From an uncultured bacterium (GTDB lineage Bacteria > Cyanobacteriota > Vampirovibrionia > Gastranaerophilales > Gastranaerophilaceae): a DNA stretch of 53,338 nt. The stretch spans positions 1 through 53,338 of the forward strand of contig CADAYD010000015.1 in NCBI GenBank assembly GCA_902791985.1, written 5' to 3'. Made by a program: the position numbers and the translations under genes. Below, piece after piece: positions 1-8,418 of the stretch. How positions within the stretch are numbered: position 1 is the stretch's first letter; each line of letters begins with the position of its first letter. The notes below the pieces were generated by a model. The model was not told the origin of the DNA and did no database searches. It saw nothing but the letters and a program-made list of their open reading frames with translations.

Positions 1-49
1 TACGAGCCGTCAAACTTAGAAATCTAGCTTGAGATGCACTCATTCCCAT
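1..49 (-). CDS. 5' end of an orphan MGxSASQ-family protein (truncated by window edge)
   Basis: Only the first 16 codons are present. They read MGMSASQARFLSLTAR, nearly identical to the start of the full-length orphan protein at 43401-44864 (MGLSASQGRLLSITAR), so this is a second family member running off the left edge. A ribosome binding site (GAAAGGA) lies about 10 nt upstream on the minus strand, near 60-66, which supports the ATG at 49. No signal peptide is visible in this stretch. Function unknown. The roughly 145 bp between this gene and the response regulator hold no other gene that I can see. Confidence 0.7.
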   Translation of the reverse strand, partial: MGMSASQARFLSLTAR

Positions 50-195
50 TTTGGCGCTGTCCTTTCTTTTGTGTTTCCTATATCTTACATGTCGACAGCC
101 ATGGTTAAAAACTTTAATTTAGGGGTTGTATTTGTTAAGATTTTGTTACAATTAAAACCGAAATTCTTCTTATTATTGACATTAAGCCCAAAAAA

Positions 196-1497
196 TTATT
201 GATTAAATTCATTCAACAGCGAATCTACCCATTTAATGAGTGTAGGTATCTCGTACGGTTTTGGTAAATACAGATCAGCGCCGGTATTGAGTACCAATTC
301 TTTATCGTGAATTATAGATGTAACTATTACTTTGCTCTTGTTGAATTTTTGTTCTTTTTTTATTTTGTAGCAAAGGTTCAATCCGTTTTTCTTTTCTAAA
401 TCTCCGGCATCTATAATTATAATTGCAGGTATATCTGATTTTGGAGGTAATTTATATGAGGTCATAATTTTTGCATTATAACCTTGTAGGTTGAGTATTG
501 TATGCAACAGAGTTGAGAGTGCTTCATCACTCTCATATATATATATATCTTTATTGTACGTTTTTTGTTCTATTGAATTGGGGGAAGAAATTTTGGGGCG
601 ATCTATTATATAGTTGGATTTATTTGGCAGGTTTGCCATAGAATTCAGTTGCTCTAAGGATGTCAATACCTGTGATACATCGTTGTAATAGTTGTTTTCA
701 TTTGATATTCCGCTTATTGTGAAATGAACAAAACCGGCTCTTTTTCCTGCAAATTCATCTCCCTGTAAAATCATGTAGCCTCTTGTTAAATCGTGTTCTG
801 CGTAGAATTTATTTGCTACACTGTCAAATGCAAAAGTCAAAAAACGCGCAACATTTTCGGCTTTCAAGGTATCAGTTATTACAAAAAATACATCTTCTCT
901 TATTTTTCCGACATAGTCATTCTCAGGTACGGATGCTTTTATAATTGCCCCGTATGTTTGTAGTAGCTTATCTGATGCAATTTCAGTGTAAGCCTTTTTA
1001 TAATCCTTGAAATTTTCAATTTTAATATATAGCATTGCCCAATCCGAGTTATTATTTATAGCACGCTTGATAGCACGTTTTGTATAACTATCATTTGGCA
1101 AAAATTCTTTTGTTTCCAAGTTTGACTCGTATTCACGGCGAAGATGTGCTTCAATTCGCACTTTAAACTCATTTTTATCAACCGGTTCTGACAAAAAGTC
1201 ATCCGCCCCGCTATTTAAAACTTTTATCCTATCTTGTATATCTGCGGATTTTGACAATGCGACAATTACCGGTCGCATATTGTAGGTTAACGCTCTTATT
1301 TGCTTGCAAAATCCTGATAATTCATTGTCAAAACTATCTGAAATAATTATTAAATCAGGCTCTTCATCTTGGATAATCTTCATTGATTTTAGGATATATC
1401 GAGAAATCAGAACTTTATTATAATCTGATTCCAATAATTTCTTGTATTTAACAGACATTTCCAGCCTTTTATCAATGATAAGTGTTACTGATTGCAT
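196..1497 (-). CDS. Response regulator: REC - degenerate GGDEF - REC
   Basis: A 433-aa cytoplasmic signalling protein. The N-terminal receiver (about 1-120) has the acidic D9 and the predicted phospho-acceptor D54, but the conserved Lys of the KP motif is replaced (FLSEPV, E104). The central part (about 135-290) has the fold pattern of a diguanylate cyclase, but the signature reads REDVF instead of GGDEF, so cyclase activity is unlikely. A second receiver (about 315-430) keeps its Asp (IIIIDAGD) and the Lys (LPKP). The architecture resembles PleD-like regulators in a different domain order. Its ATG overlaps the end of the histidine kinase gene by 13 nt in another frame, so the two are probably co-translated partners. 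The output is not evident; it may act as a scaffold or phosphate-relay protein. Confidence 0.85.
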   Translation of the reverse strand: MQSVTLIIDKRLEMSVKYKKLLESDYNKVLISRYILKSMKIIQDEEPDLIIISDSFDNELSGFCKQIRALTYNMRPVIVALSKSADIQDRIKVLNSGADDFLSEPVDKNEFKVRIEAHLRREYESNLETKEFLPNDSYTKRAIKRAINNNSDWAMLYIKIENFKDYKKAYTEIASDKLLQTYGAIIKASVPENDYVGKIREDVFFVITDTLKAENVARFLTFAFDSVANKFYAEHDLTRGYMILQGDEFAGKRAGFVHFTISGISNENNYYNDVSQVLTSLEQLNSMANLPNKSNYIIDRPKISSPNSIEQKTYNKDIYIYESDEALSTLLHTILNLQGYNAKIMTSYKLPPKSDIPAIIIIDAGDLEKKNGLNLCYKIKKEQKFNKSKVIVTSIIHDKELVLNTGADLYLPKPYEIPTLIKWVDSLLNEFNQ

Positions 1498-2225
1498 TTT
1501 ATTCTTGCTTGCTCCTCAATATTTTTAACTGGCATCTCTAATGAAAATGTTATCTGTGCGAATTCACAATTATCTAATGGTTGTGAATCTACGCTGATAC
1601 ATCCTCCCATTTGTTCTATAAGCGATTTTGTTATAAAAAGTCCTAATCCGCTCCCTTGAACTTTTCTTGTTAAAGGATTATCAATACGCGAGAACTTGGT
1701 AAAAATTGTTTCATAGTCTTTTTTTTCAATATTTATCCCAAGGTTCGTGATTTTTATAAGAACGCTGTTGCTTTTTTCTTGTGCGCTTATAGTCGTTGTT
1801 GAGTTGTCCGGAGAATATTTTGCGCTGTTTTCTAACAAATTAGTCATTATTTGCTGGAATTTGTCTTTATCAACAAATATGTATGGTATATTTGGGGGAC
1901 AGTTGAATTCAAAATTTTGATTTTTGTATTTACTCTTAACAATCGTAATAGTCTGTTCTATCAGCGGTTTTATGTCTGTTTCATTGTATACATAAATATT
2001 TTTTGAATGTAATTTCGTAACTGAGAGCATGTTTTCTACAAGATTTATAAGTCTTTGGGATTGTTCTTCAATAATTTTAATGAATTTTTTCTTTGTATTG
2101 TCATCCAATTTATCCCAAGATGCGAGCATAGTTTGTGAAAAGCCTCGAATAGATGTAAGTGGAGTACGCAGTTCATGGCTTACTGTTGATATAAAATCTT
2201 CGTAACTTTGTTCATTTTCATTCAT
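1485..2225 (-). CDS. Soluble sensor histidine kinase (HisKA-HATPase)
   Basis: A 246-aa kinase core with no membrane segment and no sensor domain. The H-box STVSHELRTP places the phospho-acceptor at H17. The N-box (NLLENSAKYSP), F-box (FTKFSR) and G2 box (GSGLGLFIT) are present. The G1 box is unusual: DxGxG is replaced by NLGIN, losing the Asp that normally contacts adenine. I chose the ATG at 2225 rather than longer upstream in-frame starts because a good promoter (TTTACA, 17 nt, TATAAT) ends 6 nt before it and the upstream extension would run through a terminator hairpin. No Shine-Dalgarno is seen, so the mRNA is probably leaderless. It overlaps the adjacent response regulator and is presumably its kinase. 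Confidence 0.85.
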   Translation of the reverse strand: MNENEQSYEDFISTVSHELRTPLTSIRGFSQTMLASWDKLDDNTKKKFIKIIEEQSQRLINLVENMLSVTKLHSKNIYVYNETDIKPLIEQTITIVKSKYKNQNFEFNCPPNIPYIFVDKDKFQQIMTNLLENSAKYSPDNSTTTISAQEKSNSVLIKITNLGINIEKKDYETIFTKFSRIDNPLTRKVQGSGLGLFITKSLIEQMGGCISVDSQPLDNCEFAQITFSLEMPVKNIEEQARIKCNQ

Positions 2226-2260
2226 AATGTGATTATAGCAAATAAAGTTTCGCATGTAAA
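2226..2260 (-). promoter_or_regulatory. Promoter of the histidine kinase-response regulator operon (leaderless type)
   Basis: On the minus strand, -35 TTTACA (2255-2260), a 17-nt spacer and -10 TATAAT (2232-2237) are followed by exactly 6 nt and then the ATG. Transcription would start at or within a base of the A of ATG. Confidence 0.7.
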
Positions 2261-2276
2261 ACCGAATTATATATGA

Positions 2277-2303
2277 AAAGAGTGCGGTGAATCCGCACTC
2301 TTT
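2277..2303 (-). terminator. Intrinsic terminator after the 231-aa orphan gene
   Basis: A perfect 11-bp stem (2277-2287 with 2293-2303) with a 5-nt loop, followed on the minus strand by a short T-rich tail. It lies 11 nt beyond the stop codon of the orphan gene and just upstream of the kinase promoter, insulating the two units. Confidence 0.75.
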
Positions 2304-2313
2304 AAGTGACATG

Positions 2314-3009
2314 TTAGAAAGACGAAGTAAGTTTTGATGCTGCAGCACCCCCTGCCGGTCCCCCATAGTAAGTCGCAAGGGCTGTCGAACCTATTTTTGC
2401 CAGATTTGTCCAAGGGCTACTTCCTTGCAAAGACGCCTGATATGCAGCTTGGTTATATTGATTACCTGAATTTGCATTTGAATTAGCAAGCCCTAAATAG
2501 CTTAAAATATTATTATTTAAGGAATTATTGAGGCTATCAAGAAGGCTGAGAACATTAAGTCTTTTTTGCAATTCTTGATTGTACAAATCATTTTGAGCAA
2601 GTAATAAATTATTAGTCAGCTCTGCAACTGCTTTTGATTTATTATTGGTAATTGCACTTAAATTATCCATGAATACAGAATTATCAAGATTGCCGAATCT
2701 TGAAGCAATATCATTTTTAAGATTATTTTGCAGCGGAGTATAAATATCATAAATGTTTTGCAATCCTGTTTCTTGCATAGCATTTAATTGATTTTGCCAT
2801 TCTTTACGCTGAGGATCAGATATTTCAAATAAATTCTTTAATACACTGTTCATGCCGCTTTGAAGGGTATTATAATATTTTTTCTGCGTATCAGTCATTT
2901 TGAAAGTCGAATTAACACTATTTCCGCTTCTTGATGTTGATGCAGTATTAAAGCCGTTAATATTTACTCCGCCTCCGGAATATGACGGATATTTACTTGT
3001 TTTACTCAT
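2314..3009 (-). CDS. Orphan Asn/Gln/Ser-rich protein, phage-structural-like pattern
   Basis: A 231-aa protein that I do not recognise as a named family. It has no signal peptide. A Gly/Ser-rich low-complexity head (about 1-38) precedes a largely helical middle (about 40-170) with heptad-like spacing, then an N/Q-rich stretch and a small-residue C-terminus (TYYGGPAGGAAASK). The motif ASRFGNLDNSVF followed by helices and a Gly/Ala-rich tail resembles internal or tail proteins of some podophage-like viruses, but this is an impression, not a match. It is a single-gene unit with ribosome binding site AAGGAAT upstream and its own terminator. No other phage gene is nearby, so if the resemblance is real this is a lone or co-opted gene. 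Confidence 0.7.
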   Translation of the reverse strand: MSKTSKYPSYSGGGVNINGFNTASTSRSGNSVNSTFKMTDTQKKYYNTLQSGMNSVLKNLFEISDPQRKEWQNQLNAMQETGLQNIYDIYTPLQNNLKNDIASRFGNLDNSVFMDNLSAITNNKSKAVAELTNNLLLAQNDLYNQELQKRLNVLSLLDSLNNSLNNNILSYLGLANSNANSGNQYNQAAYQASLQGSSPWTNLAKIGSTALATYYGGPAGGAAASKLTSSF

Positions 3010-3136
3010 AATTATTCCTTTCTTATGAGCAAAAACAACAATCTATAAATTTATAACGAAACTATTAATATTATATCAGTTTATAATATCTATACAAAGG
3101 ATAAAACTGTGCAAAAAGAATAACTTTACAATTTAA

Positions 3137-3170
3137 TTGAAAAATTTTATTCATAAACGATAATATTTAT
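3137..3170 (+). promoter_or_regulatory. uvrA promoter (leaderless type)
   Basis: TTGAAA (3137-3142), a 16-nt spacer and GATAAT (3159-3164), followed by 6 nt and the uvrA ATG at 3171. No Shine-Dalgarno sequence precedes the ATG. No LexA-like palindrome is evident. Confidence 0.55.
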
Positions 3171-5999
3171 ATGGCAGATAAGATTAAAATATCGGGAGCA
3201 AAAGAACATAACCTCAAGAATATTTCTCTTGAGATTCCTAAAAATGAGTTAGTTGTGTTTACAGGAGTTTCCGGATCCGGTAAAAGTTCTTTAGCGTTTG
3301 ATACAATTTTTGCCGAAGGTCAGAGACGCTATGTTGAAAGTCTTTCGACGTATGCCCGACAGTTTTTAGGACAACTTGATAAGCCGGATGTTGAATGTAT
3401 TGACGGGCTTTCTCCCGCGATATCAATTGACCAGAAATCTACAAGTAATAACCCTCGCTCAACAGTCGGAACAATTACGGAAATATATGACTATTTGCGC
3501 TTGATGTATGCAAGAATCGGTACTCCATATTGCCCGAAGTGCGGAAGAAAAATTAAACCTCAAACACTTGATGAAATTGTTAATAAGATAATGCAGTTGG
3601 GTGAAGGTACTAAAATACAAATTCTATCCCCTATAGTTAGAGGTAAAAAGGGCGAATATTTATCAACATTTAAAGAATTATCCCATGAAGGATTTGTCAG
3701 GGTAAGGGTTGACGGGAAAATATATAACCTCGATGAAGATGAAATAACTTTAGAAAAGACAAAAAAACATGATATAAGTATAGTTGTAGATAGAATTGTG
3801 GTAAAAGAAAGTGCAGTATCAAGAATTGCCGATAGTGTTCAAACAGCGTTAAAGCGTGCTGATGGAATTGTGAATGTGGATGTAATCGGTAGCAAAGAGA
3901 TTGTATTTAGTGAAAAACTTGCTTGTCCAGATTGCAGCTTGAGTTTTGAAGAACTGACTCCGAGAATTTTTTCTTTTAATGCTCCTTATGGGGCATGCGA
4001 TAGGTGTGGTGGGCTAGGAGCAGATTTTATCATAGATCCTGATTTGGTTGTACCTGATAAAACAAAATCTATTAATGAGAATGCAATTTATGCTTGGGAT
4101 AGACCTGCAACAACGTATTATAAGGACATGCTTACCTCGGTTTGCAATGCATATGATATTAATATGGATACCCCATTTGCTTCTTTAAGTGATGAACAAA
4201 AAAATATTTTGCTTTATGGTTCTGATAAACCGATAAAAATGCGTATAAAAGATTTTGGTACCAACAGGTATATGTCTCGTAACTTGCCGTTTGTCGGGGT
4301 AATCCCGTTCCTTGAAAAAAGATATCACGATTCAACAGGGGATTATTGGCGTGACGAAATTGAACCATTTATGGTTGCAAAACCTTGCCCAGCGTGTCAT
4401 GGGGCAAGATTAAAAGAATTCCCGCTTGCTGTAAAAATTAAAGATAAAAATATCTACGAATTTACTCTAATGTCTATTGATGATGAGTTTAAATTTATAA
4501 CTGATTTGTATCTTGATTTAACAGAATATCAGCTAAAAATTGCAAAGCAAATTCTTGATGAAATAAGAGCACGTTTAAAATTTCTCATAGATGTAGGATT
4601 ACATTACCTAAACCTATCTCGTATGGCTGGAACCCTCTCAGGCGGAGAAGCACAGCGTATTCGTCTTGCCTCTCAAATAGGAAGCGGTCTAAGTGGAGTT
4701 TTGTATGTCCTTGATGAACCTTCTATCGGACTTCATCAACGTGATAATGATATGTTAATAAAGACACTGTTTAAACTCCGAAATCTCGGTAATACTCTTA
4801 TTGTGGTTGAACATGACGAGGATACAATAAGAAGCGCGGATTATATTGTCGATATCGGTCCAAAAGCTGGCGAATCAGGCGGAAAAATTATCGCTCAGGG
4901 TTCTGTTGATGATATTATTTCAGCGAAAAATTCTATTACGGGTAAATATTTAAGCGGTGAAAAATTTATTCCGCTTCCTAAAATATTGCGTGAGGGCAAT
5001 GGGAATTTTCTACAGATAAAAAATGCTCACCTGAATAACCTTAAAAATATAGATGTTGATATTCCGCTTGGAAAAATTGTGGTATTAACAGGAGTTTCAG
5101 GTAGTGGTAAATCTTCTTTAATGCAAGATTTACTCTACGAATTTGCTATCCACAAGTTAAGGAAAAATAAACCAAAACCGCAGGGCATTGATGATATTTT
5201 GGGATTTGAGAACATAGATAAAGTAATAAATATTGACCAGTCTCCTATAGGAAAGACTCCTCGTTCTAATCCTGCAACGTATACAGACATATTTACTCAT
5301 ATTCGTGACCTTTATGCAAAAACAAATGAGGCAAAAGTCAGAGGATATAAACCCGGTCGTTTCAGTTTTAACGTAAAAGGCGGACGATGTGAAGCATGCA
5401 AAGGCGACGGACTTGTGAAAATTGAAATGAACTTTTTATCCGACGTTTATGTAAAATGCGACGTATGTAAAGGTAAGCGTTACAACAGAGAAACTTTAGA
5501 AGTTAAATACAAGGGCAAAACAATTTCTGAGGTTCTTGACATGAGTGTAAAAGAGGCTCTTTTATTCTTTGAAAATATCCCTGCAATAAAAAGGAAACTT
5601 CAAACTCTTAATGATGTTGGGCTTGACTATATGAAACTTGGACAGAGTTCTACAACTTTATCAGGCGGAGAAGCTCAGAGAATAAAACTGGCATCTGAAT
5701 TAAATAAACGTTCAACAGGGAAAACGCTATATTTACTGGATGAACCGTCTGTCGGTTTGCATTGGTATGATTTGGATAAGTTGACAAAAATTATTCAGGC
5801 GCTTGCAGATCAAGGAAATACGATTCTTATGATTGAGCACAATCTTGATTTGATAAAAATTGCCGACCATATTATTGACTTGGGACCTGAAGGAGGAGCA
5901 GAAGGCGGAAGCATTGTTGCTCAAGGGACTCCCGATGGAATAATGAAATGTAAAAAATCATATACAGGAAAATATTTAAAAAATTATTTGAGTAAATAG
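3171..5999 (+). CDS. uvrA: Excinuclease ABC subunit A
   Basis: 942 aa, the usual UvrA length. UvrA is the damage-sensing ATPase of nucleotide excision repair and works as a dimer with UvrB. Two ABC ATPase modules are visible, each with Walker A GVSGSGKSS and an LSGGEAQRI signature. Zinc-binding cysteines are in place: CPKC near residue 120, CPDC with CDRC near 250-280, and the C-terminal CEAC/CDVC module. Walker B appears as LYVLDEPSIGLH and LYLLDEPSVGLH. The gene stands alone between an orphan on the opposite strand and a secreted-protein pair. Its ATG is 6 nt after a -10 box with no ribosome binding site. Confidence 0.98.
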   Translation: MADKIKISGAKEHNLKNISLEIPKNELVVFTGVSGSGKSSLAFDTIFAEGQRRYVESLSTYARQFLGQLDKPDVECIDGLSPAISIDQKSTSNNPRSTVGTITEIYDYLRLMYARIGTPYCPKCGRKIKPQTLDEIVNKIMQLGEGTKIQILSPIVRGKKGEYLSTFKELSHEGFVRVRVDGKIYNLDEDEITLEKTKKHDISIVVDRIVVKESAVSRIADSVQTALKRADGIVNVDVIGSKEIVFSEKLACPDCSLSFEELTPRIFSFNAPYGACDRCGGLGADFIIDPDLVVPDKTKSINENAIYAWDRPATTYYKDMLTSVCNAYDINMDTPFASLSDEQKNILLYGSDKPIKMRIKDFGTNRYMSRNLPFVGVIPFLEKRYHDSTGDYWRDEIEPFMVAKPCPACHGARLKEFPLAVKIKDKNIYEFTLMSIDDEFKFITDLYLDLTEYQLKIAKQILDEIRARLKFLIDVGLHYLNLSRMAGTLSGGEAQRIRLASQIGSGLSGVLYVLDEPSIGLHQRDNDMLIKTLFKLRNLGNTLIVVEHDEDTIRSADYIVDIGPKAGESGGKIIAQGSVDDIISAKNSITGKYLSGEKFIPLPKILREGNGNFLQIKNAHLNNLKNIDVDIPLGKIVVLTGVSGSGKSSLMQDLLYEFAIHKLRKNKPKPQGIDDILGFENIDKVINIDQSPIGKTPRSNPATYTDIFTHIRDLYAKTNEAKVRGYKPGRFSFNVKGGRCEACKGDGLVKIEMNFLSDVYVKCDVCKGKRYNRETLEVKYKGKTISEVLDMSVKEALLFFENIPAIKRKLQTLNDVGLDYMKLGQSSTTLSGGEAQRIKLASELNKRSTGKTLYLLDEPSVGLHWYDLDKLTKIIQALADQGNTILMIEHNLDLIKIADHIIDLGPEGGAEGGSIVAQGTPDGIMKCKKSYTGKYLKNYLSK

Positions 6000-6058
6000 T
6001 AGTATCTTGCCATTTTTATTAAAATCTGTTAATATATCCTTGAGGATTGATAATTAAT

Positions 6059-6631
6059 ATGCAAAAAAATTTATTTTTAGGTTTTCTAGTATTATTAATA
6101 TCAGGTATATGTACAGGCGCTTATGCTAAAACCGTTGAAGTAGAAGCATTAGATGCCTTTACAACTGCCAATCCTCCATCAACAATAAAAGTTCGATTAT
6201 TGGATTCTCTTGAATTATCTCAAGACAAGATCGAATCAGGCTCGGAAATGTGCGGTTCTGTTGTTGATGTAATAAGTCCTAAGAGGTTAAAAAGAAATGC
6301 AAAATTTTCTTTTATACCGCAATGGTACATAGATGCACATGGTTCAAAACATATTATTCAGGAAAAAGTTGTTGCATCATACACAACAACGCTGGATAAA
6401 GGACAAATGGCAAAATCAGCTGTACTATCAGTAGGTAATCACTTCGTAAAAGGTTTAAGTATGGGCGTTGCTGCCATCGAAGGTGCGGTTGAAAATGAAG
6501 AAGGTAATGTCCTTAAGTCAGGTGCAAAATCGATGTATAATGCTTCACCTCTTTCTTATTCAAAGAAAGGTGAGGATATTCAAATAACTGAAAATCAGGT
6601 GTTTTATTTAAAATTCCCTGATAATAAATAA
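6059..6631 (+). CDS. Secreted/envelope protein with KTV N-terminus (paralogue of the next gene)
   Basis: A 190-aa protein with a clear Sec signal peptide (hydrophobic core at about 5-18, cleavage after AYA at about residue 23), giving a mature start KTVEVEALDAF. I chose the ATG at 6059; an in-frame TTG at 6047 sits directly on the GAGG and cannot be served by it. TTGCCA-17 nt-TAATAT (6007-6035) is a plausible promoter. The first 110 residues align by eye with the next gene (KTVxVxALxxFxTANPP, then a GxVxxVxP loop and FSFIP/FAFVP). A similar short module occurs near the C-terminus of the SLH protein at 16722-18689. The remaining C-terminal part is specific to this copy. Probably periplasmic or outer-membrane associated; function unknown. 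Confidence 0.8.
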   Translation: MQKNLFLGFLVLLISGICTGAYAKTVEVEALDAFTTANPPSTIKVRLLDSLELSQDKIESGSEMCGSVVDVISPKRLKRNAKFSFIPQWYIDAHGSKHIIQEKVVASYTTTLDKGQMAKSAVLSVGNHFVKGLSMGVAAIEGAVENEEGNVLKSGAKSMYNASPLSYSKKGEDIQITENQVFYLKFPDNK

Positions 6632-6661
6632 GATAATAAAACAGAAAAGGAGTAATATAAA

Positions 6662-7081
6662 ATGAAAAAACTATTAAGTGCAGTTATCGGATTAATTCTG
6701 ACATTCACCTTGACCGGTATCAGTCAGGCAAAAACAGTTCAAGTTTCTGCGTTAGAAGATTTTAATACTGCTAACCCGCCTCAAATTTTACATGTTCAAA
6801 TGAATGCAAACACAAGATTGGATTACGATGTAATGTTATTCCAAGGCTATCAGGTTGCAGGCAGAATTTCTCCTGCACAAAACGGAAGTTTTGCTTTTGT
6901 TCCTGTTGCTTATGTCAATTTCCAAGAAGAACAAATTCCTATTAAAAAAGAATTTGCAGCATACTACAAAGGTGGTAATGGTATTATCAGACAAAACCAG
7001 CCGTTCTTGTTAGTATTCCCTGAAAATGGACCTGATACATTCCAGTATTATGTACCTAGTTCAAGTGATATTAACAGATAG
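6662..7081 (+). CDS. Small secreted/envelope protein, paralogue of the preceding gene
   Basis: A 139-aa protein with a 23-residue signal peptide ending in SQA and a mature start KTVQVSALEDF. It shares the TANPP segment and the GxIxP/FAFVPVAY segment with the upstream paralogue but lacks that gene's C-terminal 60 residues. The ribosome binding site AAGGAG is well placed. It lies 30 nt after the upstream stop and is followed by a strong hairpin, so the two probably form one transcript. Function unknown; the shared core looks like a small beta-rich domain. Confidence 0.8.
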   Translation: MKKLLSAVIGLILTFTLTGISQAKTVQVSALEDFNTANPPQILHVQMNANTRLDYDVMLFQGYQVAGRISPAQNGSFAFVPVAYVNFQEEQIPIKKEFAAYYKGGNGIIRQNQPFLLVFPENGPDTFQYYVPSSSDINR

Positions 7082-7097
7082 TAAATAAATATTATGT

Positions 7098-7120
7098 AGG
7101 GCGGGTTGTATTCCCGCCCT
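7098..7120 (+). terminator. Intrinsic terminator after the secreted-protein pair
   Basis: An 8-bp GC-rich stem (AGGGCGGG with CCCGCCCT) with a 7-nt loop, followed by a short TATTAT tail. It precedes the membrane protein gene at 7144. Confidence 0.7.
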
Positions 7121-7143
7121 TATTATGTCTTATAAGAGGGAGT

Positions 7144-8184
7144 ATGATTAGATATTTTATTGATTCAATAATTGTAACGGTATGCGGAATTGCAATTGCT
7201 TATTTTTGGGGAGAACATGTAAAGCCGGGCGGCGGTTTGCTTGCTGTATTTATTGCTGGTATTTTGGCTATTCTTGAAATTAGTTTGTCTTTTGATAATG
7301 CTGTCGTCAATGCAATGAAGTTAGAGCACATGTCAAAGGTTTGGCAAAAGCGATTTCTAACTTGGGGTATTGCAATTGCCGTATTTGGAATGAGATTTCT
7401 TTTCCCGATACTTGTTGTTTCGATATTTGCGCATTTAGATATGATTACTGTTACAAATATTGCATTAACTGATTCAATGAAGTATGCACATTATCTTGAG
7501 CTCTCTCATGCACCTATAGTTACGTTCGGCGGAATTTTTTTAATAATGCTCTTTCTTAATTATTTCTTTAACCATGAAAAAGATGTTCATTGGATTGAAT
7601 GTATTGAATCTCCTATTTCATATCTTGATCATATTAGGGGAATAGAAATTGTTGTATCATTAATTATATTAGTAGTGTTAAATAATTTTATACCTGAGGA
7701 GCAGAAGGTTGCTGTTTTATTGGCAGGTATAACAGGGATTATAACTTATCTTGCAATAGATGGCATTTCTCATTTTCTTGAAAAACACGATAAGCAAAGG
7801 ATGGCGCAATGTGCCACAAATGCCGTTGCCTGTACAGGGTTTGTAAGTTTTCTTTATTTAGAGTTAATTGATGCGTCATTTTCATTAGATGGTGTTTTGG
7901 GTGCATTTGCACTTAGTGATGATGTTATAATTATTGCTGTCGGTTTGGGGATTGGGGCTATGTTTGTTCGGTCGTTAACATTATTAATCGTAGATACAAA
8001 AACTCTTGCAAAATTCAGATATTTAGAACACGGCGCACATTGGGCTATCGGTGCTTTGGCAATTATTATGCTTGTTACTACCGTAAAGGAGGTGCCTGAA
8101 GTTGTAACAGGTTTAATAGGTCTTGTATTTATTGTCGCATCGCTGATTTCATCTATTATTTATAATAAAAAACACGCAGAGTAA
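7144..8184 (+). CDS. DUF475 / TerC-superfamily integral membrane protein
   Basis: 346 aa with about nine hydrophobic segments. Two acidic membrane motifs typical of the TerC/DUF475 group are present: SFDNAVVNAM near residue 50 and SFDGVLGAFALS near 250, separated by a charged loop (HEKDVHWIE). TerC-like proteins are linked to metal-ion export or resistance to oxyanions, but DUF475 members are mostly uncharacterised, so the substrate is unknown. The ribosome binding site GAGGGAG sits just before the ATG. The 234 bp downstream (8185-8418) are AT-rich and hold no gene I can support. Confidence 0.85.
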   Translation: MIRYFIDSIIVTVCGIAIAYFWGEHVKPGGGLLAVFIAGILAILEISLSFDNAVVNAMKLEHMSKVWQKRFLTWGIAIAVFGMRFLFPILVVSIFAHLDMITVTNIALTDSMKYAHYLELSHAPIVTFGGIFLIMLFLNYFFNHEKDVHWIECIESPISYLDHIRGIEIVVSLIILVVLNNFIPEEQKVAVLLAGITGIITYLAIDGISHFLEKHDKQRMAQCATNAVACTGFVSFLYLELIDASFSLDGVLGAFALSDDVIIIAVGLGIGAMFVRSLTLLIVDTKTLAKFRYLEHGAHWAIGALAIIMLVTTVKEVPEVVTGLIGLVFIVASLISSIIYNKKHAE

Positions 8185-8418
8185 TTGTTATAAGTTTAAT
8201 CAATTTTACATATATATTAATTAATTTTGAATATTATGTTATTTTTATAAAATTCTTGGAAACTCCTATAGATTATTGTTTTCTGCCTATTTGTATAATT
8301 TTTTTTTATTCCAGTTTTGTAATATTTCTTAACAAAAAGTAACCAAAAAGGCAATTATTGGAAAGAAAAATTTTTTATATAAATACGAGGACACTAACAA
8401 CACAAGGATACTAGAAAA

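Noticed and set aside
2226-2378. Longer kinase frame starting at 2378
   Set aside because: It would run through a terminator hairpin and the promoter, and adds residues with no kinase similarity.
3171-5999. SOS (LexA) box before uvrA
   Set aside because: No GAAC/GTTC-type or CTG-N10-CAG palindrome is visible in the upstream 160 bp.
6047-6058. TTG start for the secreted protein at 6059
   Set aside because: The GAGG is directly adjacent to the TTG, leaving no spacing; the ATG gives a standard signal peptide.
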